A stretch of DNA of 58,565 bases from Bacteroidaceae bacterium (GTDB lineage: Bacteria; Bacteroidota; Bacteroidia; Bacteroidales; Bacteroidaceae). The stretch spans positions 1 through 58,565 of the forward strand of contig JAFYYH010000014.1 in assembly GCA_017557635.1 (NCBI GenBank). Direction: 5' to 3'. The notes beneath the pieces were generated by a model. That model made no database searches and was not told the origin of the DNA. It saw nothing but the letters and a program-made list of their open reading frames with translations. Every line of letters starts with the position of its first letter. Within the stretch, counting starts at the first letter, position 1. A program made the translations under genes and the position numbers. This document shows positions 24,001 to 33,800 of the stretch, in pieces.

Positions 24001-25431
24001 ATGAAGATATACAGTGACGAGGAACTGGCCAAACTGCTTGACCGTAAGGAGTTCAGGCTGCTCTCTCAGACTGCAGACAGTCTGGGACTGGAGTGCTATG
24101 TTGTAGGCGGATATGTGCGTGATCTGTTTCTGGAACGTCCCAGCAAAGATATTGATGTAGTCGTTGTAGGCAGCGGTCTTGAGATGGCCAAGGCATACGG
24201 CAAGGCTTTGGGCCGCGGTGCGCATGTAAGTCTGTTCAAGAACTTCGGTACGGCGCAGGTCAAGCGTGGTGACCTGGAGGTGGAGTTTGTAGGAGCGCGC
24301 AAGGAGTCCTATCATCGCGAATCACGCAATCCCATTGTCGAGGACGGCACTCTTGAGGATGACCAGAACCGTCGTGACTTTACCATTAACGCCATGGCCA
24401 TCTGCCTGAACGCCGACCGGTTCGGTCAGTTGGTTGACCCGTTCGGCGGAATAGATGACCTTCAGGACCGTATCATCCGTACTCCGCTGGATCCCGAGAT
24501 AACCTTCAGCGACGATCCTCTGCGCATGATGCGCTGCATCAGGTTCGCCACCCAGCTCAATTTCTACATAGCCGATGAGACATTCGCCTCACTTGAGAAG
24601 AACCGTGAAAGAATAGGCATCATCTCCAAGGAGCGCATATCGGAAGAACTCAATAAGATATTGCTGGCACCCGTTCCGTCCAAGGGATTCATTGACCTGG
24701 ACCGATGCGGACTGCTCCAACTGATATTCCCCGAGCTTGCAGCTCTGCAGGGTGTGGAGACGGTCAACGGCCGCGGACACAAGGATGTATTCTTCCATAC
24801 TCTTGAGGTCCTGGATAACGTAGCACGAAGCAGCAATGATCTGTGGCTGCGCTGGTCCGCTCTGCTGCATGACATCGGCAAGCCCCGCACCAAGAAATGG
24901 GAGCCTGCGCACGGCTGGACCTTCTATAACCACAACTATGTGGGCATGAAGATGATTCCCGGCATATTCGAGCGCATGAAACTGCCCAAGAACGAGAAGA
25001 TGAAATATGTGCAGAAGATGGTTGAACTGCACATGCGCCCCATAGCCATAGTCGATGATGAGGTGACCGACTCGGCCGTACGCCGTCTTCTGTTTGATGC
25101 AGGCGATGACATCGATGACCTGATGACCCTCTGTGAGGCCGATATCACCTCCAAGAACGAGCAGAAAAAGAAACGCCATCTGGAGAACTTCAAACTGGTA
25201 CGTCAGAAGATGGTTGACCTGGAGGAGAAGGACCGCATCCGCAACTTCCAGCCGCCGGTTGACGGATTGGAAATAATGCGTATCTTTGGACTTGAACCGA
25301 CAGCCATTGTGGGTGAACTCAAAGCCTCGATAAAGGATGCCATCCTGGATGGAGTGATTCCCAATGAACATGATGCCGCATACGAGTTTCTGATAAATGA
25401 GGCGAGTAAACGCGGATTGGAACCGATTTAA
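24001..25431 (+). CDS. cca: CCA tRNA nucleotidyltransferase with HD domain
   Basis: A 476-residue enzyme that adds or repairs the 3' CCA of tRNAs. The polymerase-beta-like head has CYVVGGYVRDLFL and the metal motif KDIDVVV; the nucleotide-selecting region follows (RRDFTINAMAICL, DPLRMMRCIRFA). An HD phosphohydrolase domain (about residues 265-400) carries LLHDIGKPRTK, as in other HD-fused CCA enzymes. The ATG at 24001 is preferred over a start 27 codons upstream that would run through the promoter; it implies a nearly leaderless mRNA. The tRNA-Met in this window lacks an encoded CCA, consistent with need for this enzyme. Confidence 0.94.
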   Translation: MKIYSDEELAKLLDRKEFRLLSQTADSLGLECYVVGGYVRDLFLERPSKDIDVVVVGSGLEMAKAYGKALGRGAHVSLFKNFGTAQVKRGDLEVEFVGARKESYHRESRNPIVEDGTLEDDQNRRDFTINAMAICLNADRFGQLVDPFGGIDDLQDRIIRTPLDPEITFSDDPLRMMRCIRFATQLNFYIADETFASLEKNRERIGIISKERISEELNKILLAPVPSKGFIDLDRCGLLQLIFPELAALQGVETVNGRGHKDVFFHTLEVLDNVARSSNDLWLRWSALLHDIGKPRTKKWEPAHGWTFYNHNYVGMKMIPGIFERMKLPKNEKMKYVQKMVELHMRPIAIVDDEVTDSAVRRLLFDAGDDIDDLMTLCEADITSKNEQKKKRHLENFKLVRQKMVDLEEKDRIRNFQPPVDGLEIMRIFGLEPTAIVGELKASIKDAILDGVIPNEHDAAYEFLINEASKRGLEPI

Positions 25432-25461
25432 GTAATTACTAAACTGTATACTAACCCTATT

Positions 25462-27780
25462 ATGACTAAAAAAGCGTTTATTCCCGTTGCTCTTGCTGCT
25501 ATCGTAGCAATTGGTTTCGTATCGTGTAACCGTGAGGTTCAGTTCGGCAAGTCACCGATAAAGAAGGTTGTGGCTGCCATGACACTTGAAGAAAAGGTGA
25601 ACCTGCTCATTGGTGTGGGTGCCTGGAACGGCCCCGACATCGCTCAGGAGATTCAGGATGCAAAGAACCTGATTCCCGGCTGTGCAGGACAGACCTATCC
25701 TATCCCCAGACTGGGTATCCCGTCAGTTATGCTGCCTGATGGCCCCGGCGGACTGAGAATCAACCCCACACGTCAGGGTGACGAGAAGACTTATTACTGC
25801 ACTTCATTCCCCGTAGCAACCATGCTTGCCCAGACCTGGAACCAGCAGCTTGTCGAGGAGGTAGGTGTGGCCATAGGTGATGAGGTTAAGCGCTACGGTG
25901 CGGACTGCCTGCTTGCTCCCGCATTGAACATTCACCGTAACCCTCTTCTTGGCCGTAACTTTGAGTACTACTCAGAGGATCCCGTGATATCAGGTAAGAC
26001 CGCTGCCGCAATGGTACGTGGCGTGCAGACTAACGGTGTAGGTGCCACTATCAAGCACTTCGCCCTGAACAATCAGGAGACCAACCGTATGGCAAATGAT
26101 GCACAGGTTGACCAGCAGACCTCACGTGAGATCTACCTGAAAGGTTTTGAGATTGCAGTACGTGAGTCACAGCCTTGGGCCGTTATGACATCATACAACA
26201 AGATCAACGGTACTTACGCACCTGAGAACGAGACTCTCATTGAAGGCATACTTCGTGAGGAGTGGGGTTATGAGGGTATGGTTATGACCGACTGGGGCGG
26301 CGGACGCGATGCCGTTGCCACCGTAAATGCCGGAAACGACCTTCTCATGCCGGGTAGCGCAAATCAGATCAAGGCTATCATTGAGGCTGTCCAGAACGGC
26401 ACTCTTGATGAGAAGATAGTTGACCGCAATGTTGCCAGAATCCTTGAGTTCGTTGCCCGCTCACCCAAGATGCAGGGTTATGAGTTCCAAAACGATCCTG
26501 ACCTTAAGGCACATGCTCAGGTTTCACGTTCAAGTGCAACCGAGGGTATGGTCCTGCTCAAGAACGAAGGTGCCCTGCCTTTTGCAAAGGACTGCCAGAT
26601 GATTGCCCTTTACGGAACCAGCTCATATGACATGTATGTTGTAGGTACCGGTAGCGGCAGTGTCAACTACGAGCATGCAGTAGGTCTTAACGAAGGCCTT
26701 ACAGCTGCCGGATATAAGCTGGAGCCGTCGGTTTCATCGGCCTATATCAAATACGTTCAGGAGAACAACAGCCGCGTAAGCGCACGTAACTTCATGCGTA
26801 CCAACCTGACCAACCATGTAATCCCGCAGTCACTGGTTCGCAAGCCTTACCAGTATCGTGCTGATGCCATAGCAAGCGACATCGCAGTCATCACCATCGG
26901 CCGCAGCTGCGGTGAGTCTGCAGACCGCGGTTATGAGGGCGATTATACTCTTACCGACATTGAGCAGGGTCTTATCAAGGACGTTTGCGACGCTTTCCAT
27001 TCAAAAGGCAAGAAGGTGGTTGTCATCCTTAATATCGGTGCTCCCATCGAGACTGCAAGCTGGAAGGCACGTCCCGATGCAATCCTGCTGGCAGGACTGC
27101 CCGGACAGGAGGCCGGCCATGCAATCACTGATGTGCTGAAGGGTGCTGTCAATCCTTCAGGTAAACTGGTTGACACCTATGTTGTAGACTTCAACAAGAT
27201 GCCTTCAACCGCAAACTTCCCGGTCGATGCACGTGACCTGCAGTCAAAGGCCCGCGCCAACCGCGGCAATCCCGATGCCAAGCCCGTTGCCCTGTATGAC
27301 TACACAGAGTACAAGGAGCGTCTGGATATCGGCTACCGCTATTATGACCGTCATCCCGAGCAGGTTTCATATCCTTTCGGATTCGGACTCAGCTACACCG
27401 CATTTGAGTACAGCGAGCCTCAGGCAACAGTTGAAGACGGTGTGATAAACCTCTCTGTCAAGGTTACCAATAAAGGTGCTGTTGCAGGTAAGGAGGCCGT
27501 TCAGGTTTACATCGAGGCTCCCAAGGGAGGTCTGAACAAACTCGCCAAGGAGCTCAAGGCTTACGGCAAGACCGAACTTCTGCAGCCGGGTGAGAGCGAG
27601 ACTCTTGAATTCAGACTCTCAGGTTATGACCTGGCCGCATTCAATCTGAATGCATCTGCATGGCAGACAGTAAAGGGTGATTACAAGGCAGACTTCGCCG
27701 CATCATCCCAGGATATCCGCTGCCAGGCCCAGTTCACCATCGCCGAGGAGCAGACCTTCAAAGCAGTAGGTACACTCTGA
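25462..27780 (+). CDS. Glycoside hydrolase family 3 lipoprotein (beta-glucosidase-like)
   Basis: A 772-residue retaining exo-glycosidase, probably beta-glucosidase or beta-xylosidase. A lipoprotein signal ends at C22 (GFVSC). The N-terminal TIM-barrel domain carries LPDGPGGLRI, KHFALNNQE and the nucleophile D277 in VMTDWGG. The alpha/beta sandwich (about residues 360-600) contains a long insert around 410-480. The end is a fibronectin III-like domain (YPFGFGLSYTAFEYS onward). It follows cca by 30 bases without a clear promoter of its own. No SusCD or regulator is adjacent, so the substrate is not evident. Confidence 0.9.
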   Translation: MTKKAFIPVALAAIVAIGFVSCNREVQFGKSPIKKVVAAMTLEEKVNLLIGVGAWNGPDIAQEIQDAKNLIPGCAGQTYPIPRLGIPSVMLPDGPGGLRINPTRQGDEKTYYCTSFPVATMLAQTWNQQLVEEVGVAIGDEVKRYGADCLLAPALNIHRNPLLGRNFEYYSEDPVISGKTAAAMVRGVQTNGVGATIKHFALNNQETNRMANDAQVDQQTSREIYLKGFEIAVRESQPWAVMTSYNKINGTYAPENETLIEGILREEWGYEGMVMTDWGGGRDAVATVNAGNDLLMPGSANQIKAIIEAVQNGTLDEKIVDRNVARILEFVARSPKMQGYEFQNDPDLKAHAQVSRSSATEGMVLLKNEGALPFAKDCQMIALYGTSSYDMYVVGTGSGSVNYEHAVGLNEGLTAAGYKLEPSVSSAYIKYVQENNSRVSARNFMRTNLTNHVIPQSLVRKPYQYRADAIASDIAVITIGRSCGESADRGYEGDYTLTDIEQGLIKDVCDAFHSKGKKVVVILNIGAPIETASWKARPDAILLAGLPGQEAGHAITDVLKGAVNPSGKLVDTYVVDFNKMPSTANFPVDARDLQSKARANRGNPDAKPVALYDYTEYKERLDIGYRYYDRHPEQVSYPFGFGLSYTAFEYSEPQATVEDGVINLSVKVTNKGAVAGKEAVQVYIEAPKGGLNKLAKELKAYGKTELLQPGESETLEFRLSGYDLAAFNLNASAWQTVKGDYKADFAASSQDIRCQAQFTIAEEQTFKAVGTL

Positions 27781-27800
27781 CAAGTGTATTGAAGGTATAC

Positions 27801-27849
27801 GGAATGACTCTCAGGTTTATCTCGTAAGAGTAAACTTGAGAGTCATTCC
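27801..27849. terminator. Bidirectional hairpin between GH3 and sprA
   Basis: GGAATGACTCTCA (27801-27813) pairs perfectly with 27837-27849, continuing inward for six more pairs including one wobble, with an 11-base loop. It lacks a strong T-run on either side. Its right half lies inside the last codons of sprA. Confidence 0.6.
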
Positions 27850-30800
27850 TGCATCATGGGTGCTGGTGGGGTAGGCCGATGTAGATACCAGCGGGAAGTT
27901 ACTCTGGAAATCGTAGTAGAAGTTCAGGGTAAGCATACGGCTGTAGGTGTAATCGGCCGTGAACGAAAGCTTGATTGCGCGGTTACCGCTGGTGGCCTGG
28001 GTTGTCTCCTCGCGCAGGTTACGGCACAAAGCGTTCTGGTTGCGGAATGAGAAGTCCAGGTTCATGTTAAGGTCATTGCTGACCTGGTTTCGTCCTGTAC
28101 CCGGCTGTGCTCCGAACAGTTTGACTCCGGTGATCTTGTAGCCGGCACCTGCGGTAATGTCATCGGACGAGGTCTCAACAACCTGAACGGCCGTGGTGCT
28201 GAGAGTCAGAACACGTGTCTTGCGGAACTCCAGACGGGCCGATATGTCATTGTAGAATGTCATGTTCACGCCGCACAGCGGAGCGAATGTCTCGTTGATG
28301 GAGACGGAACCTATATTGAAAATCGTGCTCGGAACGGGATTGCCGCTGGTCACATCTTCAATGAATCCGCGTCCGTTCATATACTCCATGTAACTGTTGA
28401 AGGTATTGAAATTGCCTACGGAATAGACGCTCTTGTATGCATGTGTCAGGTTGAAACTCTTGAAGTACTTCTTGATGAACGGCAGTTTGCTCAGTCCGCT
28501 GTAGGTGAATGACCAGTTGGGCAGTATGTTCAGCACATTCGGGAACAGGTCAAGAGAGGCTTTCTTTGCGTCACGGCCGGTATATGCAGCCAGGAACGCC
28601 GGGATAAGAACATCCGATGAGTACATGTCAACTCCACCGTTGGCAGTATTGTATGTCTGACCGGCCAGAGAACTGCGCTGCGGGTATTGGGCACCCTCAT
28701 ATTGTGACTCGATGCGGTCACGCACTGTCGGCAGTGATTTAATGAAACGCTCAAAACTGGGTGAGCGGTAGCTGTTCTTTGACGAGTGTCTCTCAAAGGC
28801 GCTTCCTATGCTGATGGTGGTCATGCTGAAACTGCCGCCCTTGCTGGTGGGCATACCGGCATACATATACTGGATGCGGTTGTTGCCGGAACGGTTCCAA
28901 CTGGCGTTGGCATCGATCTTTATGTCACGGAAGGGCTCAATCGACATCTTGACCTGAAGGTCCTGAGTAGAGTTGGATGTTGCGGTGTGGGCTATGCTGT
29001 CACCACTCAGCAGCCAGCCGTTGTCAATAGCCTTGTACAGATAACTGTCTCCCGTCATACCGAATGCGAAATCCAGTCCGGGTGCCATAAGTCCCGATGC
29101 GCTGTTCTGTCCGAACAACTGTGAGTTGGGCATGAATCCGGGCAATGACATTGTGTAATTGTCGCGGTAAGTGACTGATACGTTACGTACCATCATGAGC
29201 ATACGCACTCCAATGTTCGTTGCCTCCTTGAGACCGAACTTTTTGGTGCGTGACGGCAGGTCCGGATCATGGATGATTCTGAGTACTACGTCAACTGAAT
29301 CCGGGACCTTGATCCACAGACTGTCGGAACCCATCCCGCGATACTTGAGTTTGACGGTATAACCCTCTGCGTTAGTGGCAGTGATTATAGGATGGCGGGT
29401 GTTGAGTGAGTGTACTATGACGTTTTTCTTGCCGGGCAAAAGAGTCACCTCCTGCTGGAATCTCTTGTTGGCGGGGACATAATCACTGGATGATGTCTTA
29501 CCGGATGCATAACGGTTGTTTATCTTCTTCAGATAATCAGACTTGTTATACAGGTTCAGAAGGTTGAATCGGCCGTTCAGGGATACGGTACGTGAGTTGG
29601 CTATGATATTGCCGAAGTTGGTGCCGTCGGCGTATGTGGTACCGCGGTTCCATGAGTAACCTGAGTTGTATGAGGCATCGGCCGTAACCCAGTTCAGCAG
29701 CGGAATCTTATTCAGAGGTACAGTATAGGCGGCACTGAATGACTGGTTGTAGTCAAGCGGACGTCCCATGTTCCTGAGGCTCGTCTTGACGGAGTCCTTC
29801 CAAAGCTCGTACTGATCAGGATAGAGGTCTTTGTTGACTACCGTGTAGGGCTCCTCAATCTCGGCCCTTGTCCTGGCGCTGAACGATAGTTTGAGCAGTT
29901 GCAGCGGGTTCCAGCTTACAGAGAGATCACGGTTCATGTAGAACTGCTGTGAGAAGATGACGGGAATACCTTCTGAACCCTCAAGGTCACGTTCCTGAAG
30001 TTCGTGATAACTGCGTTGCAGTCCGGTGTTGAATGAGATGCTCTGCGGCAGCAGGCCGATCTTTGTATCCTTTATCAATGAGAACCATTTGGCGTCATAA
30101 CCTACAGTTGCAAAAGGTGACCATCCTTCGATTCCGGGTGAGTAACTGTAATCGATCGAGGCCCTCCAGTTGTCATCATGCTCATAGTCAATGGTGCTGT
30201 TGCTGCGGTCACTTATGTTCTCGGAGTAACTGAATGAGAAGTTGGCCGGGTCATAAGGCATGGGTGTGTCGCTGCTTATGTTGACCTTGGCATTTGAAAT
30301 GCTGAAGTTGTGGCTCTCCCTGAGATCCTGAGTGATGGTCTGTATGGAGTCACGTGCTTTACCTTCAGGATAAGACTCAATGACATCGTCCAGCAGAAGG
30401 TCCGTATCATAAGGACTGTACTTGGGTGACGTCTTCTCCTTTGTGTATGAGTAGTAAACAGGCACTGAGATCTGTGTCTTTTCCGGGAGGAAACGTCCGA
30501 TGTTCGTGCTTGTGGTTACCGAGTACTTGTAGTAATCATCGGTCTTACGGTCCTTGACACTCTGTTCCAGACCGCCATAGCCTGCGGTACTCATCTGTCC
30601 GGACAGGTCAACTGAGGCCAGGTCTGACAGTTTCAGACCCAGTTTGCTGAGAGCGGCCATACCGCCTTTGCTCTCATAACCTACCAGGCGCAACTCGTTA
30701 ACCCATACCTCGGCATTCTTGGCACTCATTGAGTTGTTGCGGACACCGATCATGATAGCCCTTACATTACCGATTGACGGGTTTCCGACAACGGTGATGC

Positions 30801-33800
30801 GGTTGGCAGGATGGTTCGGGTCATATTCGCTGTATACGTCCGATGCACTTAACGCACCCAGATTTCTCTGGACGTTGCGGTTGTTCTTGACCTGAGTAAG
30901 TATGTTGAAGTCTATATCCAGCATGTTGCGTTCAGGCCAGACCATGCGGCGGTCATTTTCATTGGTTCCGCTGTAATGGCCGGCGGGTGTGAGTTCCAGA
31001 GGAATCTCATACTCATAGTAGTTTCCGGAGTAGTCCGATCCCAGACGTATGAATACAGACATGTCGCCGTTCTGAAGCGTTCCGTCATCGGGAATGACTG
31101 CCTCGGCATGGCTGAACATCTGGATACGCTGGTACTTACGCAGATCCAGTGAACTCTTCTTGTAAATGGCACGTGCCTCACCTGCTCCAAGACTCATAAC
31201 CTTAAGGCTCATGGCCTGTTCGTTATCCTGTACCAGCTGCACCTGGTTGGGATCCAGGATTCGTGTCACGCCGGGAGGAACGACATAGTTCACGGGAGCG
31301 CGGTCACCGTTCTCCTCAATGTTGACCGATGTGGCCGAGAACTTGCCCGAAATGGAAGGAGTGCGGTTGGTTGCGCTGTATATGGGCTGCTCGTAATTGC
31401 GCCACTGGCTGGTCATAAGATCCAGCGAGCCGAAACGTACGTGAACCTCCTCACTGAAATTGGTAAGGTACATACGCATGAAACGTATTGAACTGAAGTC
31501 GCGGATACCTCCCTCGGCCTTCTCATATTCAGTTATCGGTATGCGGAAGCAATACCAGTTCACGGTCTCAGTGTTGCCGTTGCGCAGCTTGACCTTTACT
31601 TCACGCTTGTCGGAAATATAGTTACGTCCTATCTCGAGGTCGGCGGGACGAAGTGATACGCGGTACTGGAAGAACTTCTCATACTCATCCATGGTGTAGT
31701 CTCCGTTGGCGTCCTCCACATCGGGAGTGGTACGTGCCGACTGGTCATATCGGCTGCCGCTCTCAGCTGAGTTGGGTGAGTTACCCTCGGTGCCGTTGTA
31801 CTTGCGGTAACGGTCCATGACCGACAGACGGGCGTCATCATAATCTCCTCCGCGGTAATAATGATAGGTGTCGGCAGCCGGATCGTCATAGATTGACTGA
31901 TAAACCTCGGGCTTTACCTTGGCACGTATCTGGCTCAGGTATGATGCGTAAGCGGGCCAATTGCGCTCCTCTTCGGATGAAAGTCCGTTCAGACCCACAT
32001 CCTGACGGTCGCGGCTGTCAGCAGCGTTGTTGTCGAATGCATAGACCAGACTCTTGCCTACCGGAACCTTTCCCCATACGGTCGATGCCCATTTCGCGGA
32101 ATCGCCGTCCACGGGAAGTCCGTTCTCGTAGAACTTCTTGCCGTCCAACAGGATATCCTCGGAAACCTCACCCAGATTCAGGTAGAGATCACCGCCTGCG
32201 GCACCGGGATTATAGATGAACGGATCGAGCATCCAGAACTCTATGTACTCAATGTTTGCGGCCTCGAAATCAGTGGTGGTGAGACGGCGCATTATTCCTC
32301 CCCAGTTATCCTTCGGGTTGGGCAGATGACCGTCGGCATCCAGATTCGGATTCAGGTTGTACGGGCCGCGCTCATTGGGGTAATATGCCAGATTGAGTAT
32401 CTGCAGGGTGGTTGACTCACTGGATGTGGACTCCTTGTTGGGGTAGAGCTCACGCTCGTAAACCTCACGTACATAGTGGTTGGAGAGCTGGTCCAGATCC
32501 GTCTTGATGTGGGCCGGAGTGAGCGGAGAGTTGCGGCGGGTGAACAGCGGATCGATGGTGAACCAGTTGATCAGAGCACGGTTGAATCCTGCCTCAACCT
32601 GACCGGACAAGCCGTAACCCTTCATGCCTTTAGGTACGGCCGACAATCCCCATGCCGAAGGCTGTAAAATGCTTATGCCGCTTTCAGCAGCCTCGAAATC
32701 ATCGATGTATGATGCGCTTCCCTGTACCTTATCTGATACGGATGACTGCAGTGCGGCCATCTCGGCCTTGAAGTTTATGCTTGAGGGTTGTGTCGCGTTT
32801 ACAAAAGGAATCTTGTTGATGATATTGGTGATAGCCTGGCTTTCATGCTTCCAGCTCAGGTTCAGTCCGTACATGGTGTTGACCAGAGGCTCGTCGCCCA
32901 TGGTGACCTTACTGGTCAGGGGCTTCTCGTTAAGATGCATGAATGTACCGCCCATCTGGAAATTGGGGGTGAAATCATACATCCAGTTGATTCCTGCCAT
33001 AGTCTTGCGCTGCATGCTGAACTCCGTGTTGCTTTCCAACTGCACGCTTACGCTGGTACCGGCGTCAATGATGCTCTGGTTGATTATGGTGACTGTTCCC
33101 ATGCTGTAGTCCACGGTGTAGTCGCTGTTCTCGATCAGAGTCATGCCTCCGGCGGTCACTACAACCGATCCGCGCGGGATATTGTACGAACCTAATTGTA
33201 TTACGTTGCCGCTCGTGCCCGAATACTGGCCTATGAGCATGAACTTGTCCTTGTCGGCTATACGCTTGGCAACCACGCGTGTGGAGTCGTAGAGCTCCTG
33301 GAACACATACTTGTCGGCTATGGCATCGTCGGCTATCACTTTACGCAGATGACTTCCGAACGGCTCCACAACGGGGAATATGATCTTTCCGTTCGATGCC
33401 TGCACCGTATATCTTTCAATGAAATCGAACTTGCCGTTGGGGTGGGGGTTGTTCTTGTCATCCAGACGGTCCAGGTTCAGCAGTCGCAGCAGCGGAGTGT
33501 TCTTGAGACCGGCTTCGGGAATGTAGGTAAGGCGGCTTCCAGTACTGTCACTGTTATAGTAAATACCCAACTTGAACTGTGCGCTCTGTATGTTACCCTG
33601 TGTGATGGAGTAGATGTTCTTCATCATCAGGTCCCATGTTCCGCTGCCCGGTGAGTTGGAGTTTGACTTAAGCAGTTTGACAAACAGCGTCTCCTTTGCA
33701 TCGGTCTTGTCCGATGAGAACTCACCCACCTGATAACTGTTGCCGCCGTATGTGTACTCAAATGCTACGGCCAGCACCTCGTCGGATGCCAGGGCGCTCT

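Noticed and set aside
24589-25371. 260-codon open frame on the minus strand
   Set aside because: Antisense to cca, no recognisable motif or upstream signal; shadow of the real gene.
25462-27780. GH3 gene as part of a polysaccharide utilisation locus
   Set aside because: No SusC/SusD pair, sensor or other carbohydrate enzyme lies within several kilobases; the SusCD unit is about 19 kb away, separated by unrelated operons.
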